From assembly GCF_000737575.1 (NCBI RefSeq), contig NZ_CP006270.1:313163-377162 (forward strand): DNA of 64,000 bases. Direction: 5' to 3'. Below, piece by piece: positions 47,267 to 56,551 of this stretch (position 1 is its first letter; the number at the start of each line of letters is the position of its first letter). The notes beneath the pieces are model-generated. The model was not told the DNA's origin. It made no database searches and saw only the letters and a program-made list of their open reading frames with translations. Position numbers and translations under genes: made by a program. The stretch is from Synechococcus sp. KORDI-49. GTDB lineage: Bacteria; Cyanobacteriota; Cyanobacteriia; PCC-6307; Cyanobiaceae.

Positions 47267-48415
47267 ATGACGCGTCGAAACTGGATCCAGCTCTTTTCCC
47301 ACGACCAGTCATTCGACCTCTCCAATGAACTGGAGAGGGGGTATGAGGCTGCCCTGCTGATCCAGAGCCTCGAGCTTGAGTACTACGCAGACCGTCCGGT
47401 TCGTCCGGACCTTGAGCTGTCGGTTCCCCGGCAGGTTCAGCTGACGATTCTTCGACGCTTCCGGACAGCTCTGAACATCTGCCGCTCGAGCAAGGCGGCC
47501 ATCGAACCGAAACGCGGCCAGTTGGATGTTCAGGAACTGCGACAGCTGCAGCTGATCGAAACCGTCGTGGCCCGCTACGCACCGGGTCGCTCCTCACAAC
47601 GCGGAAAAATCAGCAGGGACCCGGAACCTCTTCCCCGGTCGCTGCTCAGCCTCTTCGACTCGATGCGTCGTCAGCTGGACCCCTCTTCAGAGGAAACCCT
47701 CGTTGCAGGTTTTCGGCGGCGCCGTGATTCCACACTCATCTCCCTGCGTCTGGTCCTGCTGCTGATCCTCGTACCGCTCATGGTGCAGCAGATCTCGCGC
47801 ACCTATCTGATCTCCCCGGTGGTCGACCGCCTGGCACCTGATCTCGGCTTTCTGAGCTATCCGAAAGACGGCCTCGAAGCAAGGTCTGTGGAGAAGCTGC
47901 GGATTTACAAGGAAGAAATCGAGTTTGAAGCTCTGCTCAGCGGCGTCGAGACTCCGACGGGTGATGCCATGCGGGAGAAACTGAGAGTCAAGGCAGAAGA
48001 ACTGAACCGTGAGATCACATTCGAGAGCCTTCAGGCGATCAAGAATGTTCTTTCCGATCTTGCCGCTCTGATGGCCTTCGTTGTGGTCTGCTTTTCGAGC
48101 CGAGATGAACTTCGGGTTCTTCGAGGTTTCATCGATGAAGCTGTTTACGGTCTGAGTGATTCAGCCAAGGCTTTCGGCATCATTCTGTTCACAGATATCT
48201 TCGTGGGCTATCACAGTCCAGAGGGATGGACTGTTCTGCTTGACGGTGTTGCCAACCATTTCGGATTACCGGCTCAGGAGAACTTCATCATGTTGTTTAT
48301 CGCCACTTTCCCGGTGATCCTGGCAACGATTTTCAAATACTGGATCTTCCGTTATCTCAACCGGGTCTCACCCTCGTCTGTGGCGACACTGAAGGGAATG
48401 AACGGTGGAGGCTGA
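47267..48415 (+). CDS. pxcA: Proton extrusion protein PxcA/CemA family
   Basis: 382 residues, homologous to chloroplast CemA. The N-terminal half is soluble and charged. The C-terminal membrane part has hydrophobic segments LRLVLLLILVPLMVQQIS, NVLSDLAALMAFVVVCF, FGIILFTDIFVGYHSPEGW and FIMLFIATFPVILATIFKYWIFRYLNRVSPSSVAT; the last stretch is the family signature. PxcA supports light-induced proton release and adaptation to low CO2 and acid. The paralogue PxcL is possible. The gene overlaps cobU by 11 bases. Confidence 0.86.
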   Translation: MTRRNWIQLFSHDQSFDLSNELERGYEAALLIQSLELEYYADRPVRPDLELSVPRQVQLTILRRFRTALNICRSSKAAIEPKRGQLDVQELRQLQLIETVVARYAPGRSSQRGKISRDPEPLPRSLLSLFDSMRRQLDPSSEETLVAGFRRRRDSTLISLRLVLLLILVPLMVQQISRTYLISPVVDRLAPDLGFLSYPKDGLEARSVEKLRIYKEEIEFEALLSGVETPTGDAMREKLRVKAEELNREITFESLQAIKNVLSDLAALMAFVVVCFSSRDELRVLRGFIDEAVYGLSDSAKAFGIILFTDIFVGYHSPEGWTVLLDGVANHFGLPAQENFIMLFIATFPVILATIFKYWIFRYLNRVSPSSVATLKGMNGGG

Positions 48416-48962
48416 AGCCCCAGCGCGGGCAGGATCCCTCGTTCTTGTCCACGGTCCGGCCCGCGGCGGCAAGAGTCGCTGGGCAGAAGCACTGTTGAAG
48501 GACATCACCCCGGTCACCTACGTCGCGACATCACCGGGACGACCTCAGGATGCGCGCTGGCAGGAGCGATTGCGTCTGCACCGCATGCGGCGACCGGATC
48601 ACTGGGCGTTGCTGGAAGCGGGTCCGGACCTTCCCCAGGATCTGAAGCGCGTTCCTGGGAACCATGCCGTTCTGATCGATGCTCTCGGCGGATACGTGGC
48701 CCGGCATCTCGACTCGGACAGCAACATCTGGGATCAACAGACCGAACGCCTGCTCAGCCAGCTTTCGACCATGGGGCAGACCTGTGTTCTGGTGATCGAG
48801 GAAACGGGGTGGGGCGTGGTTCCGCCCACCGCCATCGGCGGTCTGTTCCGTGACCGACTCGGAGCTCTTGCCCAGCGCCTTGATCGTCAGGCGGTGGCCA
48901 GTTGGCTGGTGGTGCAGGGTCGGGCACTGGATCTTCACGCTCTGGGGGTACCGGTTCCATGA
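48405..48962 (+). CDS. cobU: Adenosylcobinamide kinase / guanylyltransferase
   Basis: Phosphorylates adenosylcobinamide, then transfers GMP to it, in late cobalamin synthesis. The 185-residue product has the Walker A GPARGGKSRWAE, YVATSPGRPQDARW, HRMRRPDHWALLEA (the guanylylated His lies in this region) and VLIDALGGYVARHL. The start is GTG 48405, inside pxcA. cobN at 17-21 kb belongs to the same pathway. trmL overlaps its stop by 4 bases. Confidence 0.92.
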   Translation: MEAEAPARAGSLVLVHGPARGGKSRWAEALLKDITPVTYVATSPGRPQDARWQERLRLHRMRRPDHWALLEAGPDLPQDLKRVPGNHAVLIDALGGYVARHLDSDSNIWDQQTERLLSQLSTMGQTCVLVIEETGWGVVPPTAIGGLFRDRLGALAQRLDRQAVASWLVVQGRALDLHALGVPVP

Positions 48963-49459
48963 AGCTTCCGGATCCCTCAGCAGCGCTGCGCATCGCCTTG
49001 TTCGAACCGCAGATTCCTCCCAACACCGGGAATATCGCCCGCACCTGTGCGGCGTTCCAGCTGCCACTGGCTTTGATCGAACCCCTCGGGTTCCGGATTG
49101 ACGACCGCAGCCTCCGGAGGGCCGGTCTCGACTACTGGCCGCACGTGAGGGTCTCCACCCATGAGGATCTCAACGATCTGACAGGACAGCTCCCGAGGGA
49201 GAGCCGTCTGATCGGCTGCAGCCGCTACGGCGGTGTGGCCTTGACGTCAATGGTGTTCCAGCACGGTGATGTGCTGTTGTTCGGACGGGAGGACACGGGG
49301 CTGCCGCCATCAGTGCGTGAACGCTGTGACGGCATGGTCACGATTCCCATGCCAGGCGCAGCGGACAGCTCGGGCCGAGGAGGCGTGCGCAGTCTCAACC
49401 TTTCGGTGGCCTGTGCTCTGGTGGCATTCCACGCAGGAACTCAACTGAGTTTGTGGTGA
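48959..49459 (+). CDS. trmL: tRNA (cytidine(34)-2'-O)-methyltransferase, TrmL type
   Basis: SPOUT methyltransferase that 2'-O-methylates the wobble base of tRNA-Leu. 166 residues: LFEPQIPPNTGNIARTCAA at the start, then LLFGREDTGLPPSVRE and VTIPMPGAADSSGRGGVRSLNLSVACALVAFHA. The C-terminal block is the trefoil-knot SAM site. The ATG shares four bases with the cobU stop (ATGA). TerB-like, psb32, pxcA, cobU and trmL read as one operon. Confidence 0.93.
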   Translation: MKLPDPSAALRIALFEPQIPPNTGNIARTCAAFQLPLALIEPLGFRIDDRSLRRAGLDYWPHVRVSTHEDLNDLTGQLPRESRLIGCSRYGGVALTSMVFQHGDVLLFGREDTGLPPSVRERCDGMVTIPMPGAADSSGRGGVRSLNLSVACALVAFHAGTQLSLW

Positions 49460-49482
49460 TCGACGGAGTGATCCAGTCCCCC

Positions 49483-49511
49483 TTGCACCCAAATGTTTGG
49501 CTCGTTACCTT
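49483..49511 (+). promoter_or_regulatory. Candidate promoter of the M23 peptidase gene with a palindrome in the spacer
   Basis: TTGCAC (49483-49488) and TACCTT (49506-49511) are 17 bases apart. The spacer begins with CCAAA-TG-TTTGG (49489-49500), a perfect 5-bp inverted repeat, which could be an operator. The ATG of the peptidase gene is 48 bases past the -10. Confidence 0.42.
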
Positions 49512-49559
49512 CGGCCCACTCAGACGGTCGTATGCCGTCCAAGACTTCCTCCGGGGTGC

Positions 49560-50582
49560 ATGCGTTTCGTCCAGGTCCTACTGACGGTCACTGCGCCGAT
49601 GCTGACCCTCGGCATCTGGCAGGGTCAGCCTGGACAAGCCAACAACCGCCCACTGATCGCTGAACTCCCTCCGCTTCCATCTCTGACGGAGGAGGAAATC
49701 GCCAGCGACAAGATGATCTGGGTGCAGCTTCAGGAGAGGATCGGCCTCGGAAGCCTGGCTGAACTGCTTGGGCTGCAGGGTGAGGAGCTCTCCAGACTGA
49801 ACGAGAAATCGGAAGCTCACCTCTACCTATCTGGCTCGTGGGTCAAGCTTCCAGCCGAGGCCGTTGAAGAACTCGAGTTCATCTCAGCGGTTGATGCTGA
49901 GTCCCGCCGCACATCGCCTCCCGTTCTGGCACCTCCTCCGGTCGGCAACACGGCGCGTGTTCAGTCGGGTGACTCTCTCAACACGTTCCTGTCCCGCAAC
50001 GGACTCACCTGGGATGAGTTGCGCAGCCTGAATCCCGGCCTCGAATTGAGCTCGATGGCCGCCGGAAGTGAACTGACGGTCGCCAAAGCCAGCAGCGCAA
50101 GACAGCTTCTGGCCATCCGACCCACCGTCAGTGGTGGTGCCAGCTGGCCTCGGCGGCCTCAGTTCGAGACACCGGTAAAGCAGGCTCCCAAGCTTCTCAA
50201 CAATTCCTACTCCTGGCCCACCAAAGGCATCTTCACGTCTGGCTACGGCTGGCGTTGGGGTCGGATGCACAAGGGCATCGATATCGCCAACAACACGGGC
50301 ACCCCGATCCATGCCGCTCGGGATGGAATCATCACCTACTCGGGTTGGAGCAGCGGTTACGGCTATCTGGTGGAGATGTCCCACGCCGATGGAGAGTCCA
50401 CGCGGTATGCCCACAACAGCCGGCTGCTGGTCAAGAAAGGCCAGGTGGTCCCTCAGGGAGCCCGCATTTCCCTGATGGGAAGCACCGGACGCAGCACCGG
50501 CCCCCATCTGCACTTCGAGATCCGCCGTTCCGGTGGAGCTGCTGTCAATCCCCTCTCCAAGCTTCCAACCCGTCAGGCCTGA
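49560..50582 (+). CDS. LysM-like and M23 (LytM) peptidoglycan metallopeptidase
   Basis: 340 residues. Signal peptide at the start (MRFVQVLLTVTAPMLTLGIW). A LysM-like motif near 140-190 (VQSGDSLNTFLSRNGLTWDELRSLNPG) binds glycan. The M23 domain has GYGWRWGRMHKGIDIANNTGTPIHAARDGIITYSGW (H of HxxxxD) and TGPHLHFEIRRSG (HLH zinc motif), so the zinc site looks intact and the enzyme is probably active rather than an EnvC/NlpD-type activator. ATG 49560 is chosen because it begins the signal peptide; TTG 49497 is in frame upstream. Confidence 0.9.
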   Translation: MRFVQVLLTVTAPMLTLGIWQGQPGQANNRPLIAELPPLPSLTEEEIASDKMIWVQLQERIGLGSLAELLGLQGEELSRLNEKSEAHLYLSGSWVKLPAEAVEELEFISAVDAESRRTSPPVLAPPPVGNTARVQSGDSLNTFLSRNGLTWDELRSLNPGLELSSMAAGSELTVAKASSARQLLAIRPTVSGGASWPRRPQFETPVKQAPKLLNNSYSWPTKGIFTSGYGWRWGRMHKGIDIANNTGTPIHAARDGIITYSGWSSGYGYLVEMSHADGESTRYAHNSRLLVKKGQVVPQGARISLMGSTGRSTGPHLHFEIRRSGGAAVNPLSKLPTRQA

Positions 50583-50616
50583 GCGTCTGGTGATCCTCTA
50601 AAATCCGTTCATACAA

Positions 50617-50690
50617 GGCTCGGTAGCTCAGCTGGTTAGAGCGTGGGATTCATAACCCCAAGGTCGGGAGTTCAAGTCTCCCCCGAGCCA
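50617..50690 (+). tRNA. tRNA-Met (anticodon CAT)
   Basis: 74-base cloverleaf without encoded CCA. Acceptor arms GGCTCGG and CCGAGCC with discriminator A; D arm AGCTCAGCTGGTTAGAGC; anticodon loop TTCATAA; T arm GGGAG-TTCAAGT-CTCCC. One weak pair, A-C, sits next to the anticodon loop. The sequence resembles the elongator tRNA-Met; a CAT anticodon could also be lysidine-modified tRNA-Ile, but the acceptor stem argues for Met. AT-rich TAAAAT just upstream (50599-50604) could be its -10. Confidence 0.97.
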
Positions 50691-50715
50691 TTCGTCTGTT
50701 CTGAACATCAACTTC

Positions 50716-50991
50716 TCAACGCATGTCGATGGCGTTGAGCCGGTCGCGGAACGTGCGGTTGTTGTCCTTCTCCTGCATGGAGGTGGTGGATGCCGTTGGA
50801 GTCGACCTGGACTGCGGCGGCGCCTGACGTCTCTGGCGCTCGGAGCGACCGGATGTGCCCGGCATCCTGAGAGCTCCCGTCGTGCTGTCACGATCCAGCG
50901 GTCGCTTCTTCAGGTCACCGCGCAGCTGATTCAGAAGCCGGAAGTGCCCGGTGGAACTGAATTTGCGCAGCAATGAGGGATCCCAGCTCAT
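50716..50991 (-). CDS. Small basic conserved-looking protein, unknown function
   Basis: 91 residues. The N-terminal 30 residues ([32 protein letters not shown]) are helical and look conserved; I recall this opening from other picocyanobacteria. The rest is low complexity with many Arg, Ser, Gln and Thr. ATG 50991 is used over TTG 50994. It is divergent from the peroxiredoxin gene with a 137-base gap. Confidence 0.72.
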   Translation of the reverse strand: MSWDPSLLRKFSSTGHFRLLNQLRGDLKKRPLDRDSTTGALRMPGTSGRSERQRRQAPPQSRSTPTASTTSMQEKDNNRTFRDRLNAIDMR

Positions 50992-51065
50992 CAAGACCGA
51001 AAGGTTGTTGCAAAAGTGTATGGTCTAGAGCAGCGGGACCCGTGATAGGTTGCGCGCGCAATTGG

Positions 51066-51090
51066 AAGTCGATCCGACTACGACTTAGTC
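51066..51090 (+). promoter_or_regulatory. Overlapping inverted repeats in the peroxiredoxin leader
   Basis: AAGTCG (51066-51071) can pair with CGACTT (51081-51086), or GACTA (51076-51080) with TAGTC (51086-51090); both cannot form at once. TATGGT at 51019-51024 upstream would make a -10 with a 100-base leader. Stems are short, so function is speculative. Confidence 0.3.
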
Positions 51091-51128
51091 GCCGTCGACG
51101 ACCGGTTCATCACCACCGCATCCCGAAC

Positions 51129-51728
51129 ATGCCCGAAAACGGTTGCCTGCGTGTGGGCCAGATGGCCCCGGATTTCACCGCCACCGCTGTGGTGGATCAG
51201 GAGTTCAAGGAAATCAGCCTGTCCCAGTACCGGGGCAAGTACGTCGTGCTGTTCTTCTACCCCCTGGACTTCACCTTCGTCTGTCCGACAGAGATCACGG
51301 CCTTCAGCGATCGCATCGCTGATTTCACCAGCAAGAACACCGAAGTTCTCGCGGTCTCCGTCGACAGCAAGAACTGCCACCTGGCCTGGATCCAGACTCC
51401 TCGTAACCAGGGTGGCGTGGGCGATATCAGCTATCCGCTCGTCTCCGACCTGAAGCGTGAGATCTGCACCGCCTACAACGTGCTCAACGACGACGGCGAA
51501 GCCGATCGCGGACTGTTCATCATCAACCCGGAAGGGATGGTCATGCACATGACCATCAACAAGGCGCCCGTCGGTCGCAATGTTGATGAAACCCTTCGTG
51601 TGCTTCAGGGCTACCAGTACGTGGCGGCAAACCCCGACGAGGTCTGCCCCGCCAACTGGACTCCTGGCGAAAAGACCATGAAGGAGGATCCCGTCGGCAG
51701 CAAGGAGTACTTCTCTGCCATCGGCTGA
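51129..51728 (+). CDS. Typical 2-Cys peroxiredoxin
   Basis: Thioredoxin-dependent peroxidase that reduces hydrogen peroxide. The 199-residue product has the peroxidatic C52 ([10 protein letters not shown]) and the resolving C173 (DEVCPANW). The GGVGDI and C-terminal YF motifs mark a form prone to overoxidation, as in plastid 2-Cys Prx and cyanobacterial relatives. ATG 51129 ([16 protein letters not shown]) is chosen from family alignment. Its stop abuts the stop of UPF0182 on the other strand (TGATCA), with no space for a terminator. Confidence 0.96.
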   Translation: MPENGCLRVGQMAPDFTATAVVDQEFKEISLSQYRGKYVVLFFYPLDFTFVCPTEITAFSDRIADFTSKNTEVLAVSVDSKNCHLAWIQTPRNQGGVGDISYPLVSDLKREICTAYNVLNDDGEADRGLFIINPEGMVMHMTINKAPVGRNVDETLRVLQGYQYVAANPDEVCPANWTPGEKTMKEDPVGSKEYFSAIG

Positions 51729-54500
51729 TCAACCGAGCACATCCTCGTTATCCGGCTCCGGCGGTCTCTGACCTGCCGGAGCCTTTTTCATGAGCTGATC
51801 GATCGCGCCAGAGAGCGTATCCGCCATCGCGATCCCGCGTCCGTCACTCACCACGATCCTGACAAGCGTGGGAAGCCCCCCCTGGCTGGCGCGCAGATAG
51901 ACCGGCTCGACGTAGAGAAGGCTGCTGCCAACGGGGACCACCAGAAGATTGCCCTGAACCACTTCAGATCCGCCGCGATCCCAGAGTCCGAACATCTTGC
52001 TGATATCGGGATCCTGGTTGATCCTGGCCTGCACCTGCTGTGGCCCGGGGATGGGCTTGTCCTGAGGGAAATCAATCAGCACCAGTTCCCCGTAGTGATC
52101 GCCGTCATTGCGTGCTGCAAGCCAGCCGGTGAGATTCGGTCGGGCCTGGGGGGTGAAGGGCTGAAGCAACAGGAATTCCGAACTGCTGTTGGCTTCCAGT
52201 TGTGCCGTGATGTGATAGGGCTCAACAGGCACTTCCCTGTCGCCGTAGGTCTCAACGGGCAATTGCCACACGTCGTCACCGCTGTAGAGCACCCTCGGAT
52301 CGATCACGTGGTAAGTCTGAAGCTGCTGGACCTGCACCTTGAACAGGGCTTCCGGTACACGCAGGTGCCGGCGAAGGCTCTCAGGCATGGCGCTGAGGGG
52401 TTCGAACAGATCCGGGAACAAGGCTGACCATCCACGGATCAGCGGGTCTTCCGGTTCACTCACATAGAAGTGGACGCTGCCGTTGAAGGCATCGACAACG
52501 GCCTTGACCGAATTGCGCAGATAGCGATCACTCAGGGCGTCGCCGACAGCTGCGCTGTAGGGGTAGGTGGCTGAACGGGTGAAACCCTCAACGATCCAGT
52601 ACTGGTTCTGATCCTGCTCATAGCCGGCCCGTCCCTGCTCGATCGGGACGGAGACCAGATAGGGATCGCCGCGGAACTCCAGGAACGGGGCGATCGCTTT
52701 GACCCGCTGGTGGACATCACGCCTGAGCAGAAGACGGGTGTCGGATGTCATCGAACCGGTTGTCAGCAACCTTGGCTCCATCAGATAGGCAGCAGCAGCA
52801 AGCCTCTGGGGGAGGAAACCGATGGGAACACCAGCTGCCCCCGAGTAATTGGTGTAAACGTTGACATCGCCCTCCGGGTAATCGAACTCGTCCACGAGGG
52901 TCGGAGCCACCGCATAGGGCGACGGCAGCATGCCGAAATACAGCGCCGCCCGGTTCACAGGGACAACCCGCTCAACATCCCCGCGGGAGATGCCAAGCCT
53001 TGCATTGCCTTCGATGCGGGTGGCGGAGCCCAGATCGCTGATGAAATAGGGCGGAAGGCCATCCGGACGGGCCGCATTCACCGGGCTCAGCGTGAATCCG
53101 TAGCCGTGGGTGAACACGAAATGACGGTTCAACCACGTCCGGGACCGTCTGGGCAGTTCGGACTGCTCCAGCTCCCGGGCCGCGAGGATCACCTGCTGAG
53201 CCGTGTCGCGATCGGGGAGGAGTGGATAGCGATCAACGGCGGCGTTGGAGAAGCGGTAGTAGACACGAAGCTGCTGCAGCTGTCGATTGGTCTCCAGCAG
53301 AGGCCTGCTGTCCCATAGACGGATGTTGTCGACGGTGCTGGCTGCCGTCTCCAGATCGGCGCTGGTGAGATTGGAACTCAGATCATCCGAGCGGAAGCTG
53401 ATGCGATCCAGCTGGAAGGCGCGTCGGGTCGATGTGATCGCCTGCTCCAGGTAAGGCATCTGCAGCGTCAGTTCCTGGGGTCGCAGCAACAGCCAGCGGG
53501 TCAGAGGGGTGACCAACTGCTCGATCAGCACGGTGATCACCAGCAGCACCAGCAGCAGACGCGGCGCGCGCCGGCGGAGACGATCGTCTCCGCCAGCGAT
53601 CACAGCAATGGCCAGGAGCAGCAGCAACAGCGCGATCAGGCTGCGGAACGGCAGGGTCAGATGAACCTGCAACCAGCCGGCACCGGCGACCATGCCGGAC
53701 TGCGTCCAGAGGAGCTGATGGCGTGACAGCCAGCACCAGCAGGCAGCGGTGGTCAGGATCAGGCCGCTCCAGCGGCGCAGACCGTTCAGAGCGTGAGGGG
53801 CAAATCCGGGACATTCCCAGTCACTGAGACACGGAGGACGGATCAACCGCCCCCAGACCGTGCTCGACAGGGTGAACAGCTGAGCCAGCAACCCCAGCTC
53901 CAGCAGCAATTTGATGGCGGCGAAACGGGCGAGGGAGAAGCTGATGTCGCCGCCGAGCAGAGGTTCGGTCAAGCCCGTATCGGGAATGTCCACTGCCAGC
54001 GCCCACACACTCCAGGCCCTGGCGGTGATCACCACAAGGCCGATCCAGCCGAGACGCATCAGCCAGACCATCCAGGGGAGTCGGAGAGCCAGCAGGCCCA
54101 CGGCCAGACTCAGAAGCACGAGGACCTGGCGAGAGCCGGAGAGATCGAAGGACCACTGCCCCAGCGTGGTCGGATGAAGTAGCGCCTCGACCACCAGCAG
54201 GCCGATCAGCACCCCGCTGACCAGAAGCACGGCACCACTCACGGCCAGAAGCAGGCTGTAGCGCCACCCCCGCAGCACGGGAGCGAGGCTGTCCGAGCGG
54301 TCCACCGGAGACGCCAGGACGGTTCGGCTCCAGCGGGATGCGGCCAGCAGCAGGATCGCGGCGCACCCCCCTGACAGAAGCTGCAGGCCCCAACGCTGCA
54401 GCAACACGCCCTGCCAGTCGAACTGAGCGAACCAGAGCCACTCCACCAGCATCCGGGCTGCCAGCCACGACAGCGGGAGCAGGAGAAGCAGACGGATCAC
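51729..54500 (-). CDS. UPF0182 family integral membrane protein
   Basis: 923 residues. The first third has seven or eight hydrophobic segments (for example [23 protein letters not shown] and LLLVISGAVLLV-type stretches). The remainder is a large extracytoplasmic domain with the family patterns LQMPYLEQAITSTRRAFQLDRI, NIRLWDSRPLLETNRQLQQLRVYYRF and YWIVEGFTRSATYPYS. Function is unknown in all bacteria. Its ATG overlaps the ftsH stop by 4 bases, so it is the second gene of an ftsH operon. Confidence 0.93.
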   Translation of the reverse strand: MIRLLLLLPLSWLAARMLVEWLWFAQFDWQGVLLQRWGLQLLSGGCAAILLLAASRWSRTVLASPVDRSDSLAPVLRGWRYSLLLAVSGAVLLVSGVLIGLLVVEALLHPTTLGQWSFDLSGSRQVLVLLSLAVGLLALRLPWMVWLMRLGWIGLVVITARAWSVWALAVDIPDTGLTEPLLGGDISFSLARFAAIKLLLELGLLAQLFTLSSTVWGRLIRPPCLSDWECPGFAPHALNGLRRWSGLILTTAACWCWLSRHQLLWTQSGMVAGAGWLQVHLTLPFRSLIALLLLLLAIAVIAGGDDRLRRRAPRLLLVLLVITVLIEQLVTPLTRWLLLRPQELTLQMPYLEQAITSTRRAFQLDRISFRSDDLSSNLTSADLETAASTVDNIRLWDSRPLLETNRQLQQLRVYYRFSNAAVDRYPLLPDRDTAQQVILAARELEQSELPRRSRTWLNRHFVFTHGYGFTLSPVNAARPDGLPPYFISDLGSATRIEGNARLGISRGDVERVVPVNRAALYFGMLPSPYAVAPTLVDEFDYPEGDVNVYTNYSGAAGVPIGFLPQRLAAAAYLMEPRLLTTGSMTSDTRLLLRRDVHQRVKAIAPFLEFRGDPYLVSVPIEQGRAGYEQDQNQYWIVEGFTRSATYPYSAAVGDALSDRYLRNSVKAVVDAFNGSVHFYVSEPEDPLIRGWSALFPDLFEPLSAMPESLRRHLRVPEALFKVQVQQLQTYHVIDPRVLYSGDDVWQLPVETYGDREVPVEPYHITAQLEANSSSEFLLLQPFTPQARPNLTGWLAARNDGDHYGELVLIDFPQDKPIPGPQQVQARINQDPDISKMFGLWDRGGSEVVQGNLLVVPVGSSLLYVEPVYLRASQGGLPTLVRIVVSDGRGIAMADTLSGAIDQLMKKAPAGQRPPEPDNEDVLG

Positions 54501-56287
54501 GTCAGGCCGGCAAGCTGCATGAAGCGGTCCCCCGGCAGGGTCTCCTCGTCGATCAGGGCCTCGACCAGACGGTCCATCACCTGCCGTCTCGGCTGCAGGA
54601 GAGCCACTGCCTGCTCAAGGGAGCGTCGGGCAAGGGCACGGACCTGGGAATCAATCTCCCGTCCTGTCGTCTCGGCGTAGTCGGGACGCTGGTTGAACCA
54701 GTCCTTGCCGAGGAAAACCTCGGAACCTGCCGACTCAAGGGCGACCGGTCCCAGGCTGGAGAAACCGAAGCGGGTGACCATCTCCCTGGCCAGACGGGCC
54801 ACTGTCTGGAGGTCACCGCTGGCTCCCTGGGTCACTTCCTGAGCTCCGAACACCACGAGTTCAGCGGCGCGTCCCCCCAGCATCACCACAAGATCCGCCT
54901 GCAGATAGGCGCGTGTGTAGAGGCCCGAGTCGAGGCGTTCCTCATCCGGCATCAAACGGGAGTAGCCGGCCGCGCCACCGCGGGGAAGGATCGTGACCTT
55001 GTCGACGGGGTCAGCTGCCGGCAACAGCGCCGCGACGAGAGCGTGGCCGATTTCGTGATAAGCGATCAGACGTTTCTTGGCACTGTCCTGGAGGGGTCTG
55101 GCGCTCAACCCCATCGTGATCCGATCCAGGGCGCCTTCCAGTTGGGTGTCCGTGATCGCCTGCTCCTGCTGACGAGCGGTGAGAATCGCCGCCTCATTGA
55201 GCAGATTGGCAAGGTCGGCTCCGGAGAATCCCGGTGTCCGCCGTGCCCAGTGCTCCAGATTCACGCTGGGATCCAGGGGCCTGGTTCTGGCATGGACCGC
55301 GAGGATGTCAGCGCGGCCACGGCGATCGGGCAGCGAGACATCGATGCGGCGATCGAAACGGCCCGGACGCGTCAGAGCGGCATCGAGCACATCGGCCCGA
55401 TTGGTGGCCGCCAGGAGAATCACACCGGAATTCTCCGCGAAACCATCCATTTCGGTGAGCAGCTGATTCAGCGTCTGCTCCCGTTCATCATTTCCGCCAC
55501 CGATTCCTGCCCCGCGCTGACGACCGACGGCGTCGATCTCATCGATGAAGACGATGCAGGGAGCTTTCTCCTTGGCCTTTCGGAACAGATCCCTGACTCT
55601 GCTGGCTCCGACACCGACGAACAGCTCAACGAATTCGGAGGCGGCCATCGAAAAGAAGGGAACGCCGGCCTCCCCGGCGATCGCCCTGGCCAGAAGTGTC
55701 TTGCCGGTTCCCGGTGGTCCCACCAGCAGAACACCTCTGGGAATCCTGGCCCCGAGCCGGATAAAGGACTCCGGCTGCTTCAGGAAGGTGACCACCTCCT
55801 GGAGTTCCTGTTTCGCCTGGTTGATGCCGGCGACGTCCTCGAAGCGGACCTGAAGATCCTCCTGAGCCTTGACCCGAGGCTGACTGCGTCCGAAACCCAG
55901 CGCTTTGTTGGCCACCTGAGCTGAGCGCCTCAGCAGCAGCGAAAGCCCCACAACGATCAGCACGATCAGGGCAAGGTTTCCGGCCATGCCGGCCAGGGCC
56001 TGATCCTGGCGGACATCCCGCACCGTCAGTGGAGTGCCGGAAGCTTCGGCAGCCCGCAGAATCTGCTGGTCGTTGGCGAAGACAGCAACGGTGGCGCGCC
56101 GGCCATCGCGATAGGTCACCTGCACTTCCCGGCGCCCGGGGATCAGCTCGAGGTTGCTGACGTCCTTCTTCTCAATCTGACGCAGCAGCGTGGAATAGCT
56201 CGTCGGGGGCTGTCGCCGACCCAGAGCGGGCATCAGGGACGGCTGAGGACGGCTGGTCTGTTCCGGAGCGCTCGAACCTGAACTCAC
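54497..56287 (-). CDS. ftsH: FtsH-type AAA+ membrane metalloprotease
   Basis: ATP-dependent protease; cyanobacterial FtsH complexes degrade damaged membrane proteins such as D1. 596 residues: N-terminal FtsH extracytoplasmic-type domain (about 30-96), one membrane helix (about 100-119), Walker A GPPGTGKT (190-197), Walker B IVFIDEID, the SRH region ([20 protein letters not shown]) and zinc site HEIGH (411-415), all intact. The usual first membrane helix is missing. The start is GTG 56287, and an in-frame stop at 56303-56305 rules out a longer N terminus. It is divergent from rpmF. Confidence 0.94.
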   Translation of the reverse strand: MSSGSSAPEQTSRPQPSLMPALGRRQPPTSYSTLLRQIEKKDVSNLELIPGRREVQVTYRDGRRATVAVFANDQQILRAAEASGTPLTVRDVRQDQALAGMAGNLALIVLIVVGLSLLLRRSAQVANKALGFGRSQPRVKAQEDLQVRFEDVAGINQAKQELQEVVTFLKQPESFIRLGARIPRGVLLVGPPGTGKTLLARAIAGEAGVPFFSMAASEFVELFVGVGASRVRDLFRKAKEKAPCIVFIDEIDAVGRQRGAGIGGGNDEREQTLNQLLTEMDGFAENSGVILLAATNRADVLDAALTRPGRFDRRIDVSLPDRRGRADILAVHARTRPLDPSVNLEHWARRTPGFSGADLANLLNEAAILTARQQEQAITDTQLEGALDRITMGLSARPLQDSAKKRLIAYHEIGHALVAALLPAADPVDKVTILPRGGAAGYSRLMPDEERLDSGLYTRAYLQADLVVMLGGRAAELVVFGAQEVTQGASGDLQTVARLAREMVTRFGFSSLGPVALESAGSEVFLGKDWFNQRPDYAETTGREIDSQVRALARRSLEQAVALLQPRRQVMDRLVEALIDEETLPGDRFMQLAGLT

Positions 56288-56318
56288 GACATCTCTGCTC
56301 TGTCATGAGACTAGCGAT

Positions 56319-56348
56319 TTGACGCCGGGCATCTCCAGGCGGGACAAT
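56319..56348 (+). promoter_or_regulatory. Candidate promoter of rpmF
   Basis: TTGACG (56319-56324) and GACAAT (56343-56348) are separated by 18 bases. The -10 ends 26 bases before the rpmF ATG, giving a short leader. The position between the divergent ftsH and rpmF fits. Confidence 0.45.
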
Positions 56349-56374
56349 CCCTGTTTGGAGATACAGCAGCCGCA

Positions 56375-56551
56375 ATGGCCGTCCCGAAGAAGAAGACATC
56401 CAAGGCCAAGCGCAACCAGCGCCATGCCACCTGGAAAGCCAAGGCGGCGGTCGCTGCCCAGCGAGCCATGTCGATCGGCAAATCGGTGCTGAGCGGCCGG
56501 GCCCAGGGATTCGTCTACCCCGTCCGCGATACCGACGACGAGGAGAGCTGA
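56375..56551 (+). CDS. rpmF: Large ribosomal subunit protein bL32
   Basis: 58 residues: [20 protein letters not shown]..., the L32 signature, ending in an acidic DTDDEES tail. No zinc cysteines, as usual in cyanobacterial L32. Its last 37 bases are also the 3' end of the glycerate kinase gene on the opposite strand, so the acidic tail is coded opposite a Ser-rich end of that enzyme. Confidence 0.97.
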   Translation: MAVPKKKTSKAKRNQRHATWKAKAAVAAQRAMSIGKSVLSGRAQGFVYPVRDTDDEES

